From: JANPEZ01 sp031423155
GTDB taxonomy: Bacteria > Actinomycetota > UBA4738 > HRBIN12
DNA: 18,668 nucleotides
Reading direction: 5' to 3'
NCBI GenBank assembly: GCA_031423155.1
Contig: JANPEZ010000013.1
Location: 1 to 18,668, forward strand
A model generated the notes under the pieces. The model ran no database searches. It was not told the DNA's origin and saw only the letters and a list, made by a program, of their open reading frames with translations. A program made the translations under genes and the position numbers. Shown here one piece after another: positions 1 to 7,303 of the stretch. The first letter of the stretch is position 1; the number at the start of each line of letters is the position of its first letter.

Positions 1-1357
1 CCAGCCTGATCTGGACCTGGTACGCGGAGTACGCGGTGTTGTGCGCGCTCCAGAGTACGAAGGGCTTGCCCTCGTAGATCATGAGGTCGCCCCAGTTACT
101 GATGAACGTCGTCTTGTCCGTGGTGTTGGACGTAACTATGACGCTCCTGTTCGGGAACGTTGCCCCGTTGTCGGTGGAGGAGTAGTACACCAACGACTCA
201 CGGGTCTTGATGTCACCGTACGCAGAGTCGTTGCAGATACTCGCCCCGGTGTCGTTGCACTCAGAGAGGGTCACCGAGATACCGGTGGTGCCGCTCAGCG
301 CGATTATCGCTCCCTCGCCTCCCTGATTGTTGACACCGATGCCGCCGGCGCCATCAGGGAACGTCACGATCGTGCGCTTGGGTCCCCAAGTGTCGCTCAC
401 CGTGTCGTAGACATCGGCGTAGGCGCCGTCCACGGTCGTCCAGCTCACGGCCAGGCGGCTGCCCAACCCGTCTGCCTGAACGTAGCCGTTGTTCGCGTTC
501 CCGCCGGATGCCTCAAGCGTCGTTGCCACACCGAACGAGGTCCCGCTGTCCGTGGATATCTTGGCGTCGACGCGACCCCCGGGGGTAGCCACGTAGGTGA
601 CGACCACATCCGAGCCCGAGACCCCCACGGCCGGCAGACCCGAGAACCCGCCGACGTAGGCGGTGGTGAGGTCCGTGGCGGTCGTGGTTGCAACCGTCAT
701 CGGGCCCGCGAAGGTGAGACCACCATCGTGGCTCTGCCAGAGCATGATGTTCCCGTTCTGGGTGTTCGTCGTCGCGACGTACACGTCCTCGCCTGAAGCC
801 GCAGAGTAGAGATAGTCGCCACGGCTCTTGAGGGTCTGACCCGGCAGCTTGGTCGCGGTTCCGAAGGTTCCGGCTACCCCGTTGCCCGTGCTCGTCCGGT
901 AGTAAACGTAGCGAGGCTTGGCAAGATCCAAGCTCCCCCCACCCGGGCATCCCCAGTAGCTCGTCTGCGTCATGTAGAACGCAACGACATTCGAGCCGGA
1001 ACTGGCGACGGTGATCCGGTCCGCATGCTTACTGCCGTTGAGCCGGATCGCCTTCTCCCAGGTCGCACCATCGTCTGTGCTGCGGGTGTAGAAGGTGCTG
1101 AGGTATGTGCCGCTTCCGTCACACGCAAACACACCCTTGGTGTAATCGCTCACGTAAGCCGCGCTGATCGAGCCGTCCCCGTTGGTGGCAAGGACCGGAT
1201 CACCGTTGTTCCAGGTGTAGTTCGGTCCAAGCCGGCCGGGGTTGGCCGCCGCTAGGTTCGGCTTGTTCCATGTGATGGCGGCAAGCGCGGCCGTCGCCAT
1301 CGCGACGACCAGGGTGAGCGCAAGCGGCGCCACCCCCCATCGGATCCTTCGCCTCAT
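1..1357 (-). CDS. Secreted Asp-box (BNR/sialidase-like) repeat protein, 3' end cut by window edge
   Basis: The minus strand is open from an ATG at 1357 to the left edge (about 452 codons, no stop), so the C-terminus lies outside the window. A strong Shine-Dalgarno (GGAGGAGGG, plus-strand 1362-1370) sits 4 bases upstream of the ATG. Residues 1-27 form a signal peptide: MRRRIRWG, then a hydrophobic core ending ATAALAA. The mature part carries Asp-box motifs (S-x-D-x-G-x-x-W/F): STDDGATW at about 93-100, SHDGGLTF at about 209-215, then STDSGTSF and STDNGATF. This is typical of BNR-repeat beta-propellers such as sialidases and other exported glycan-binding or glycosidase-like proteins. Without the C-terminus or recognisable sialidase catalytic residues, enzyme activity cannot be claimed. 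It is probably extracellular. Long plus-strand frames here are shadows of this GC-rich gene. Confidence 0.85.
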   Translation of the reverse strand, partial: MRRRIRWGVAPLALTLVVAMATAALAAITWNKPNLAAANPGRLGPNYTWNNGDPVLATNGDGSISAAYVSDYTKGVFACDGSGTYLSTFYTRSTDDGATWEKAIRLNGSKHADRITVASSGSNVVAFYMTQTSYWGCPGGGSLDLAKPRYVYYRTSTGNGVAGTFGTATKLPGQTLKSRGDYLYSAASGEDVYVATTNTQNGNIMLWQSHDGGLTFAGPMTVATTTATDLTTAYVGGFSGLPAVGVSGSDVVVTYVATPGGRVDAKISTDSGTSFGVATTLEASGGNANNGYVQADGLGSRLAVSWTTVDGAYADVYDTVSDTWGPKRTIVTFPDGAGGIGVNNQGGEGAIIALSGTTGISVTLSECNDTGASICNDSAYGDIKTRESLVYYSSTDNGATFPNRSVIVTSNTTDKTTFISNWGDLMIYEGKPFVLWSAHNTAYSAYQVQIRL

Positions 1358-1408
1358 CCGACCCTCCTCCTGCCCGAGCGGGCTCATGCACGGGTGCGGG
1401 GGGATGCC

Positions 1409-1481
1409 CGCCCGTGGGCGAAGCCTGTTACGCCTTGAACGGACGGTCAATTGGCCGGCACGGCCAAGACCTGCTTCGCCC
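1409..1481 (-). other. Inverted-repeat-rich leader upstream of the Asp-box protein gene
   Basis: A perfect 9-bp inverted repeat (GGGCGAAGC at 1416-1424, GCTTCGCCC at 1473-1481) encloses a second hairpin, TTGGCCG-GCA-CGGCCAA (1451-1467). The outer arm at 1416-1420 (GGGCG) could instead pair with CGCCC at 1409-1413, giving two mutually exclusive folds. The block fills the 169-bp gap between the hypothetical gene at 1527 and the start codon at 1357. It could be a structured 5' leader or attenuator of the Asp-box gene, or a terminator of the upstream unit. No T-run follows on the minus strand and no known riboswitch consensus was recognised. Confidence 0.45.
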
Positions 1482-1526
1482 TAGTCCGAAATGTCTACAC
1501 CTGACTGGAGTGGTAGGCAGGACGTA

Positions 1527-1940
1527 CTAGCCCCGCCGCCTACGGCGAAGCCACTTGAAGGCCTCAGCCGCACCCCGGAACGCCTCCAGTGGCGCGAGCA
1601 GGTCGCCGAGGAGTCCGATCAACTGCTCGAATCCTCGCGGCTCTTCTGCTTCGAGTCGAACCCCTTCGGCCAGGGCCAACGCTCGCGAAAGCCCCCTCTG
1701 CGCTATCAGCCAGGTCTCTTCGACCTCGGGGCATCGCCAAGAGGTCATGCCGGCTGCGGCCTGGTTGAGCCGAGCCTCGAACTCAGAGAGGCTCTCCGCC
1801 AGCAGCCGGCCGGCCGAACGCGTCGATGGCACCGACTCGGTCAGCGCGCTCTTGGCTGCCTCGACCTCGGAGACCACGCGGATGAAGGCCTCGAAGCGTC
1901 CCTGCAGCTCGGGCGCCAGCCGCTTGCGCCGCAGTATCAC
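1527..1940 (-). CDS. Small helical hypothetical protein coupled to GDPD
   Basis: This is a 137-residue protein that I do not recognise. Its GTG start (1940-1938) overlaps the TGA stop of the upstream phosphodiesterase gene as GTGA, the usual arrangement for translational coupling, which argues that it is real. The sequence is rich in Ala, Glu, Leu and Arg with few helix breakers before about residue 95, so it should be mostly alpha-helical and possibly coiled-coil. It begins with a basic MILRRKR segment and ends with a short basic tail (WLRRRRRG). There is one Cys (about 70). No signal peptide or membrane span is visible. Coupling suggests a role tied to the phosphodiesterase or to the same process, but no function can be assigned. 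Confidence 0.6.
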   Translation of the reverse strand: MILRRKRLAPELQGRFEAFIRVVSEVEAAKSALTESVPSTRSAGRLLAESLSEFEARLNQAAAGMTSWRCPEVEETWLIAQRGLSRALALAEGVRLEAEEPRGFEQLIGLLGDLLAPLEAFRGAAEAFKWLRRRRRG

Positions 1941-2725
1941 CGAGAATCCTGGCGCGCGGACAAGATCGCGGCCGGATCGTTCGTCGCGACGGCATCGATC
2001 CCCCAGGCGAACAGGTCGGCGGCCAGCCTTGGATCATCTATCACCCAGGTCCCAACGAGCTTCCCACCGTTGTGGGCAGACATCAGGAAGTCTTGCCCCG
2101 CAGCTGATACCGCCTGAGCCGACGGTAATACCCAGTCGTACCCACCACCTAAGGCCACATCGAGCGCGGCCGCGGCCGGCACGCGGTCGGGGGTAAGGAT
2201 GCCCCTAGGAAGTCCCGGCTCCATCCGACCAACGCTGTCCAGCGAAACCGGATCGAAACTCGACATGAGCACGGGCCCGGAGAATCCCGACGCGTTCAGG
2301 ACCCGACAGGTGGCCTCGACCGCGGCCCGTGCCCCCAACTCGTAGTCGCTTTCGCCCGGGACGTTCTTTATCTCGATGTCGACGCCGATCCTGCCCGACA
2401 GAAGGGCCAGCGTCTCAGCCAGGGTGGGTATCTGCGAGAGCTCTCCACCGGACGTTCGCAGCCTGAGCCCCTTCAACTCGGCGAGGGTCATGCTGCGGAT
2501 CGGGCCGCCTTCGCCGCAGACGCGCAGGGTGTCGGCATCGTGGATGACCACCGCGTGACCATCGGCGGTTAGCCGGACGTCGAACTCGACGACCTGGGCG
2601 CCGGCCTCGACCGCCCTTTCGAAAGCCGCGAGCGTGTTCTCCGGTTCCAGGCTCGACGCTCCACGATGGGCGACGACCAGAGGTAGAGATCCGGGCCTGA
2701 ATGTTCGTTCAGCTATTGCGCCCAT
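1937..2725 (-). CDS. Glycerophosphodiester phosphodiesterase family protein
   Basis: This 262-residue protein has the complete GDPD signature: HRGAS at 20-24, PENT at 28-31, the acidic metal-binding pair E47/D49 in EFDV, catalytic HD at 62-63 and a further acidic site DIEIK around 116-120. The length matches single-domain bacterial GDPD enzymes, which hydrolyse glycerophosphodiesters to glycerol-3-phosphate and an alcohol. No signal peptide is seen, so it is probably cytoplasmic. The ATG at 2725 is the only sensible start; its ribosome site is weak. It is divergent from the whiB-type gene, sharing an 80-bp AT-richer promoter region, and overlaps the downstream hypothetical gene by 4 bp (GTGA). 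Substrate preference cannot be told from the sequence. Confidence 0.92.
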   Translation of the reverse strand: MGAIAERTFRPGSLPLVVAHRGASSLEPENTLAAFERAVEAGAQVVEFDVRLTADGHAVVIHDADTLRVCGEGGPIRSMTLAELKGLRLRTSGGELSQIPTLAETLALLSGRIGVDIEIKNVPGESDYELGARAAVEATCRVLNASGFSGPVLMSSFDPVSLDSVGRMEPGLPRGILTPDRVPAAAALDVALGGGYDWVLPSAQAVSAAGQDFLMSAHNGGKLVGTWVIDDPRLAADLFAWGIDAVATNDPAAILSARQDSR

Positions 2726-2745
2726 GCGAGAGCCCGGTCTATATT
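2716..2745 (+). promoter_or_regulatory. Candidate promoter for the whiB-type gene
   Basis: TTGCGC (2716-2721) and TATATT (2740-2745) are spaced by 18 bp and point toward the whiB-type start at 2806, in the only AT-rich patch of the divergent region. The -35 box overlaps the first codons of the divergent GDPD gene. Identified by eye only. Confidence 0.3.
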
Positions 2746-2772
2746 TCTGGCCTGCTTATGGGGTAGATATCG

Positions 2773-2790
2773 TCTGAACCAGAGTTCAGA
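2773..2790. promoter_or_regulatory. Perfect inverted repeat in whiB leader (operator or RNA hairpin)
   Basis: TCTGAAC-CAGA-GTTCAGA has two perfect 7-bp arms around a 4-nt loop. It ends 15 bp before the GTG start of the whiB-type gene and just before its GTGAGG ribosome site. Depending on the transcription start it is either a dyad operator near the promoter or a short hairpin directly ahead of the ribosome-binding site. Confidence 0.5.
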
Positions 2791-2805
2791 AAGGGTGAGG
2801 CGAGG

Positions 2806-3078
2806 GTGAACTGGCTCGATGGGGCCCGCTGCATCGAAGAGGACCCGGAGCTGTTCTTTCCGGTCGGAACGACCGGGCCCGCGGTCGAGCAGGTCGAGCG
2901 CGCGATCGCAGTGTGCGCCGAGTGCCCCGTTATCCGCGAATGCCTCGAATGGGCTCTGGACACGGCCCAGGACGCGGGGGTCTGGGGTGGCCTGGATGAA
3001 GAGGAGCGTCGCAACATCCGTCGGCGGCGGCGGCGCGAGGCGGCCGCTGCCGCCTCCGAGCTCGCCGCAGTCGGCTAG
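2806..3078 (+). CDS. WhiB-type iron-sulfur transcriptional regulator
   Basis: This 90-residue protein has the full WhiB signature: four cysteines at 9, 37, 40 and 46 (C-x27-C-x2-C-x5-C) that bind a [4Fe-4S] cluster, then the G-V-W-G-G turn at 58-62. A run of arginines at about 68-76 (ERRNIRRRRRR) is the DNA-contacting basic region. WhiB-like proteins are restricted to Actinomycetota and their phages and usually act through the primary sigma factor. The start is GTG with GTGAGG about 7 bases upstream. The gene stands alone between the divergent GDPD gene and the convergent nth gene (17 bp between stops). The Ala-rich C-terminal tail does not identify the paralogue, so I give no numbered name. 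Confidence 0.95.
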   Translation: MNWLDGARCIEEDPELFFPVGTTGPAVEQVERAIAVCAECPVIRECLEWALDTAQDAGVWGGLDEEERRNIRRRRRREAAAAASELAAVG

Positions 3079-3095
3079 ACCCTCGACCCTCCCCG

Positions 3096-3752
3096 TCACA
3101 CGAGCGATGAGGGACATAGGTCGCTGACCGGACATTCCCCGCACTTGGGAGAGCGAGAAGCGCACACCTGACGGCCGTGATCGATGATCACATAGGTGAA
3201 GTCGAACCATCTCTTCTCCGGGATGAGCCGCATGAGGTCCTGCTCGATCTTGTTCGGATCCTCTTGGTCACTGAAGCCCAGCCGCTGGGCCAGTCTGCGG
3301 ACGTGGGTGTCGACCGCGATGCCTTCGACTAGGGCGTAGGCATTGCCTAGAACGATGTTGGCCGTCTTGCGGGCAACCCCCGGAAGCGTGATCAGCTCTT
3401 CCATCGAGTTCGGAACCTTGCCGTCGTAGACCTCGACGATCCTGGCGCACGCTCCTTTGATGGACTTCGTCTTCTGATTGAAGAAGCCCGTCGGCTTGAT
3501 GTCGGCCGCGAGATCCGCCTCGGGTACCTTGAGGTAGTCCTCCGCCGATCTGTACTTCTTGAATAGGCTCTCGGTCACCTTGTTGACGCGCTCGTCGGTG
3601 CACTGAGCGGACAAGATCGTTGCGATGAGTATCTCGAGAGGGTTGGTGAACCTGAGCGCGACCCTTGCATCCGGGTAGGACTTGCTGAGGCGCTTGATCA
3701 GGTGGGGCGCCCGAGCCTCGATGGGGGCACTGCGCCCCGGCCCGGCCGCCAT
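3096..3752 (-). CDS. nth: Endonuclease III (DNA glycosylase/AP lyase)
   Basis: The 218 residues match the family length. A helix-hairpin-helix LPGVARKTAN lies at 123-132 with catalytic Lys129; the catalytic Asp148 is in VDTHV. The C-terminal [4Fe-4S] loop is intact: C197-x6-C204-x2-C207-x5-C213. The enzyme excises oxidised pyrimidines in base excision repair and cleaves abasic sites. It is the last gene of the long minus-strand run headed by sigR. Only 2 bp separate its ATG from the stop of the PNPOx-like gene, so it is probably co-transcribed. An oxidised-base repair enzyme fits an oxidative-stress context, but that link is inference. It converges with the whiB-type gene. Confidence 0.97.
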   Translation of the reverse strand: MAAGPGRSAPIEARAPHLIKRLSKSYPDARVALRFTNPLEILIATILSAQCTDERVNKVTESLFKKYRSAEDYLKVPEADLAADIKPTGFFNQKTKSIKGACARIVEVYDGKVPNSMEELITLPGVARKTANIVLGNAYALVEGIAVDTHVRRLAQRLGFSDQEDPNKIEQDLMRLIPEKRWFDFTYVIIDHGRQVCASRSPKCGECPVSDLCPSSLV

Positions 3753-3754
3753 CG

Positions 3755-4363
3755 TCAGATCACCGTCGCGTCATCGTCCAATGCGCGGTCGCCTTCGGGA
3801 AGGACATCGATCGCCCAATCGGCCCGCTTCCACGACGGGACGGGCGTCTCGCAGTTCTCCCGAGGGACGAACTCCGAACGCTGGATCGGCTCCATCCGGT
3901 GAACGTATCGCGGGCAGTTGGGGAAGATCTCCAGCGCGCGTACCCGAACCACGAACTGGGCCTCGGGGTAATCAGCCAGGAGCGGATCCTCGTGGTCGAT
4001 GCTCGCCTCGCCGTGGTAACGAACCCGGTTACCCTTCTGCCAGTCGAGGAACAAGAGCCCTACCTGCGGGTTATCCACGATGTTTCCCATCCCCACGTAC
4101 ATCCCGTTCCCGTTGTAGTTCGGAAAGGCGATCGTGTGCTCGTCGACGACCTTGACGAAGCCGGGGTCTCCGCCCTTATAGCCGACCGACGGTCGCCCCT
4201 CCTTGCTGGAGGTCGCCAGGAAGAACATGTCGCGCGACTCGATGAATGCCTTGGTGCGTGGGTCGATGGTGTCCGTGCAGAGGACCTGCTCGATCCTGTC
4301 CGCCAGACGCCGGGTGTCGAAGCGATCTTGAAGAGATCGATTCCCATCGTGGTAGTTGGTCAT
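3755..4363 (-). CDS. Pyridoxamine 5'-phosphate oxidase-like FMN-binding protein
   Basis: This 202-residue protein has a split-barrel flavin-binding core at about 38-125. Recognisable segments include FIESRDMFFLATSS (40-53), the G-R-P-SVGYKGG strand pair (57-65), IAFPNYNGN (78-86) and NPQVGLLFLDW (98-108), as in PNPOx-like pyridoxamine oxidase, F420- or heme-binding proteins. The N-terminal 35 residues are helical and the C-terminus is acidic. The exact cofactor (FMN, F420 or heme) and substrate are not readable, so it should not be called PdxH. Its ATG overlaps the stop of the S51-like gene by 4 bp (ATGA). The adjacent PLP aminotransferase makes a B6 connection tempting but unproven. Confidence 0.85.
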   Translation of the reverse strand: MTNYHDGNRSLQDRFDTRRLADRIEQVLCTDTIDPRTKAFIESRDMFFLATSSKEGRPSVGYKGGDPGFVKVVDEHTIAFPNYNGNGMYVGMGNIVDNPQVGLLFLDWQKGNRVRYHGEASIDHEDPLLADYPEAQFVVRVRALEIFPNCPRYVHRMEPIQRSEFVPRENCETPVPSWKRADWAIDVLPEGDRALDDDATVI

Positions 4364-5091
4364 GTCGCCTCCCCGATATCGAGTGTCAGGCGGAAGCTAT
4401 CGCCCCCGGCGTGCTGGGTCCACTCGCCGGCCGTACGAACGTGGACGCTGCCGGCTCCAAGGACCTGCCATGAATCCCCGTCTCCGACCATCGCGGTGTC
4501 TTCGTCGATGCCGAAGAAGGTCTCACCCTCGCCTACAGAGGCAACGATGAAGTCGGTCGCTCCCGGTATCCATGTATCCAGCATGTTCCAGTGAGGCCCG
4601 AACAGGACGCGGCGGAAGAGGCCGAGCCCGGGCTTGAAGACCTCGCTGAAGTCCTCCGTATCCGAATCGAAGGTCTTCTCGGCCAGACAGGCGACGCCGG
4701 CTGAGCATCCCGCGTACGCCATGCCTTCCGAGATGCGCTCGAGCATCCGCGCGTAGAACGCACTGCCCCGCAAGGCTTCTGCCAGGTACCAGGGATTGCC
4801 ACCGGAGAAGTAGACCATCGCGGCTCCATCGAGGCGTTCGACGATCTGCGGACGGTCGGCGTCGGCGCGGTCCACGATGGGAACGACCTCGGACTCGATA
4901 CCCGCGCCTGCGAAGTGCGCCATGCCCTTTGCGCCCCACCGGTCGAAAACCTCTGCTCCCTCCCTGCTGGAGGCCGTCGGAAGGATGAGGACCGGCCCCG
5001 GCCCCGCGCGTTCCAGGAGCCAGGTATCCACGGCTCTCGACCACGGCTCGAACTCACCCGAGCCGAGAAGGCCCCAGGAAGGTCCCGTCAT
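4360..5091 (-). CDS. Peptidase S51-like / type 1 glutamine amidotransferase-like protein
   Basis: This 243-residue protein resembles the S51 (dipeptidase E, cyanophycinase) fold. YFSGGNPWYLAEAL (94-107) is the glycine-rich strand preceding the nucleophile elbow, and GCSAG (128-132) places the nucleophile at Ser130. A conserved FGPHWN at 164-169 may supply the His. S51 enzymes are cytoplasmic serine hydrolases acting on acidic dipeptides or cyanophycin; many actinobacterial relatives are uncharacterised. No signal peptide is present. The gene overlaps both neighbours by 4 bp (ATGA at each end), so it is strictly co-translated with the aminotransferase and the PNPOx-like gene. Substrate is unknown. 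Confidence 0.85.
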   Translation of the reverse strand: MTGPSWGLLGSGEFEPWSRAVDTWLLERAGPGPVLILPTASSREGAEVFDRWGAKGMAHFAGAGIESEVVPIVDRADADRPQIVERLDGAAMVYFSGGNPWYLAEALRGSAFYARMLERISEGMAYAGCSAGVACLAEKTFDSDTEDFSEVFKPGLGLFRRVLFGPHWNMLDTWIPGATDFIVASVGEGETFFGIDEDTAMVGDGDSWQVLGAGSVHVRTAGEWTQHAGGDSFRLTLDIGEAT

Positions 5092-6275
5092 GGGCGAGTC
5101 TCTTCGATGGCGGAGGCGAACCCCGCGATAGAGCGCTCGACCATCTCATCGCTCGCCGTCACCGAGATCCGGAAGTAGCCCGGCAGTTCGAACATCGCCC
5201 CGGGCAGGACGTAGACCCCGCGAGAGGCCAGAAGATCGCAGAAGGCGACATCGTCTTCGAGCGGGGACCGAACCGTCACGTAGAACGTTCCTTCCGGGAC
5301 GATCAGGTCGTACCCCTGATCGGTCAACGCGGAGCAGAGGGTATCCCGGCGTTGTTGCAACGACTTCAGGTCCGGCGAGAGGTTCTCCAGTTCGGGAACC
5401 GCGTACTGAAGCAGAGCCACGGGGAAGGCCCAACCCATGGTGATCTGGGAGACCAGCATGGCATCCCGGATCAGGTCGCGCTCGGGCATGGATGGCGCCA
5501 GGGCTATGTAACCGATGCGAGACCCGGGCGAGAGCAGGGTCTTGGCGTAGGTGTACAGCATCAAGGAATGCGGGTAGTGCGCGACCGGCGTCGAGAACTC
5601 ACGACCATCGAAGACGATGCGGCTGTAGGCCTCGTCCGAGAACTGGTAGATGACTCGTCCGTTGGCTTCACAGGCACGCATCAAGATCGCAGCGAGGGCG
5701 TCCAGGTCGGATGGCGGGTAGATGCGACCGGACGGATTGTTCGGCGAATTCACGATGATCGCTCGTGTCTTCGGAGTGATGGCCGCCTCGATCGCGGCCA
5801 GGTCCAGGTCGAAGGTCGTGCGATCCGCGTCGACCCGAACGGGCGTAGCGCCCGCTCCCAGTATCAGCGACTCATAGAAGAACCACGGCGGCGAGATGAA
5901 GATGACCTCATCGCCCGGGTCGGTAAGGAGCGACAACGAGATGGAGAGCCCGGAGAAGTTGCCGTTGGTCATGAACACGTCCCGGGCCTCGAAGGGGATC
6001 TGGAAACGCTCACGCAAACCAGAGGCGACGGACTCGGTAGCGACCGACTCGTTCATCTTGTAGGCGTAGTGCTCGGGTCCGGTCGGAGTGGTCGCCCTCG
6101 CGAGCGCATCGACGTACTCGGAGGGCGCCACATCGTGCGGATTGCCGAAGAGGAAGTCGCTCACACCGGGCCTGGAGAGTCCCTCGGCCAGGCCCGGCGA
6201 AGTCGCCCACTCGGCGAACCGCCCGATGGACCCCATCACCTTCTGAACGTGCTGGGATACGGGCTGATCGGTCAT
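5088..6275 (-). CDS. PLP-dependent aminotransferase, class I/II (fold type I)
   Basis: The 395 residues match the aspartate-aminotransferase superfamily. Visible active-site elements are N180 in NSPNNPSG (176-183), D214 and Y217 in SDEAY (pyridine N and O3' contacts), the Schiff-base Lys245 in TYAKTLLSPGSR, R253 (phosphate), and a C-terminal GYFRIS segment carrying the substrate-carboxylate Arg. The enzyme should be a cytoplasmic transaminase or related PLP enzyme; the amino acid used cannot be told. It overlaps the upstream PIG-L gene and the downstream S51-like gene by 4 bp each. Being locked between a PIG-L deacetylase and a peptidase suggests a small-molecule pathway rather than general amino-acid metabolism (inference). 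Confidence 0.93.
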   Translation of the reverse strand: MTDQPVSQHVQKVMGSIGRFAEWATSPGLAEGLSRPGVSDFLFGNPHDVAPSEYVDALARATTPTGPEHYAYKMNESVATESVASGLRERFQIPFEARDVFMTNGNFSGLSISLSLLTDPGDEVIFISPPWFFYESLILGAGATPVRVDADRTTFDLDLAAIEAAITPKTRAIIVNSPNNPSGRIYPPSDLDALAAILMRACEANGRVIYQFSDEAYSRIVFDGREFSTPVAHYPHSLMLYTYAKTLLSPGSRIGYIALAPSMPERDLIRDAMLVSQITMGWAFPVALLQYAVPELENLSPDLKSLQQRRDTLCSALTDQGYDLIVPEGTFYVTVRSPLEDDVAFCDLLASRGVYVLPGAMFELPGYFRISVTASDEMVERSIAGFASAIEETRP

Positions 6276-6982
6276 CGCTTCTCCTCCACTAGTCGGAAGT
6301 ACTCGCCCTTCATGGCCCTGCGGAAGAAATCAGCGCCGAAAGCTTCGACCATCGCGCCCACCTGGCTCTCGTGCTCTTGGATAGCGGCGAGTTTCAGCTC
6401 GAGGATCTCGGAAGGAAGCTCGTAGTCGATGGCGAGTTCCTCCGCCGCGAAGACGGGTGGAGTGCCGGGCCGGAAGACGTCGAAACGGTTCATCTCCGGA
6501 ACGAACTCGTCGGCCCACTCCTGCGTATAGCACGCGTAGTAGAGCTTCGAACCAGCTGGGGCGGCGGCGTGAAAGGCTTCGGTCGCCCAAGAGCTGACGG
6601 ACATGTGGGCCACGTGACCGGTCATCCCGTCCGGTCCGAAGGTGAGCACGGTGTCGGGGCAGATCTCGTCGACCAGTTCGCGCACTCGGTCCGCCCCGGT
6701 CCCCGGTAGAGGGGTGTCCATATCGATATCGGGTAGATCGAGGAACTCGTGCTCGCTCACGCCGAGGATCGCAAGGCCCCGAAGAAGCTCTTCCTCTCGG
6801 ACCTTTCCCATAGTCGCGCTGGGCCAGCGCTCTTCGTCCATCGAGCCGCCCTCCCCGCGGGTCGCGGTGACGCAGACGACCCGTGAACCCTCGCGGATCG
6901 CGTGGGCCATGAGGCCGGCGGCCAGATAGGTCTCGTCGTCCGGATGCGCCCAGACGCCGAGGATCGTCCCGAGCTCGTGCAT
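6272..6982 (-). CDS. PIG-L family deacetylase (MshB/Mca-like)
   Basis: This 236-residue protein has the N-terminal zinc motif AHPDDE at 12-17 (ligands H13 and D16, catalytic base D15) and the second-half motif GHVAH at 122-126 (ligand H126), in place of the more common GHPDH. The family hydrolyses N-acetylglucosamine amides: MshB and Mca act in mycothiol synthesis and detoxification, and LmbE in other pathways. AAGGAGGG lies about 7 bases upstream of the ATG at 6982. The gene starts 81 bp below the rsrA stop and is the first of five tightly linked genes. Position behind a thiol-stress sigma/anti-sigma pair fits a mycothiol-like role, but the altered GHVAH box means orthology to MshB or Mca should not be assumed. 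Confidence 0.92.
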   Translation of the reverse strand: MHELGTILGVWAHPDDETYLAAGLMAHAIREGSRVVCVTATRGEGGSMDEERWPSATMGKVREEELLRGLAILGVSEHEFLDLPDIDMDTPLPGTGADRVRELVDEICPDTVLTFGPDGMTGHVAHMSVSSWATEAFHAAAPAGSKLYYACYTQEWADEFVPEMNRFDVFRPGTPPVFAAEELAIDYELPSEILELKLAAIQEHESQVGAMVEAFGADFFRRAMKGEYFRLVEEKR

Positions 6983-7063
6983 CTGACACCCTCCTTCTCC
7001 GGCCGACCGAGACGAGATTGTCCCAGCGAATGCCTTGGAGGGAAAGCCGGAGGGTTCGCGCTC

Positions 7064-7303
7064 TCAGGGACCCGGATCGTGCGCGATCATGCGTTGTACC
7101 CGCTCACGCAGTTCCGGCGGCACCTCGTCGCACCCGCAGCTGGATGCGATCAGCTCCTTGAGGTGCCTTTTGAAGTCGGCCCTCTCCATACACGGAGAGC
7201 AGTCTTTGAGATGTCCGTCGAGCGAGGTTCGCTCATCTTCCTGCATCTCACCGTCCAGGAACCGCTCGATCTCCCGCAGGGTCTGCTCGCACTCGGCTTT
7301 CAC
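7064..7303 (-). CDS. rsrA: Zinc-binding anti-sigma factor, RsrA type
   Basis: The true product is 79 residues starting at GTG 7303, overlapping the sigR stop as GTGA. A longer open frame continues upstream but lies entirely inside sigR. The ZAS motif H31-x3-C35-x2-C38 (HLKDCSPC) is present, with further cysteines at 5, 56 and 58; in RsrA an N-terminal Cys plus the HxxxCxxC cluster bind Zn and form the disulfide that releases the sigma factor. The C-terminal VPPELRERVQRMI segment is typical of mycothiol-system RsrA proteins. It should hold the adjacent SigR inactive until thiol oxidation. The extra C56/C58 pair is unassigned. Confidence 0.9.
   Translation of the reverse strand: MKAECEQTLREIERFLDGEMQEDERTSLDGHLKDCSPCMERADFKRHLKELIASSCGCDEVPPELRERVQRMIAHDPGP

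Noticed and set aside
41..796. Long plus-strand open frame
   Set aside because: Antisense shadow of the Asp-box gene, whose frame has a signal peptide, ribosome site and repeat motifs.
1358..1526. Known riboswitch (c-di-GMP or c-di-AMP class) in the leader
   Set aside because: The inverted repeats do not carry the conserved core sequences of those classes as I know them.
5352..6425. 357-codon plus-strand frame
   Set aside because: Antisense to the aminotransferase, which has all PLP-site residues; low-complexity Arg/Gly composition is typical of a GC-rich shadow.
6983..7063. SigR-type promoter (GGAAT/GTT) ahead of the PIG-L gene
   Set aside because: The nearest match (GGCAT) has no correctly spaced GTT-type -10 box.
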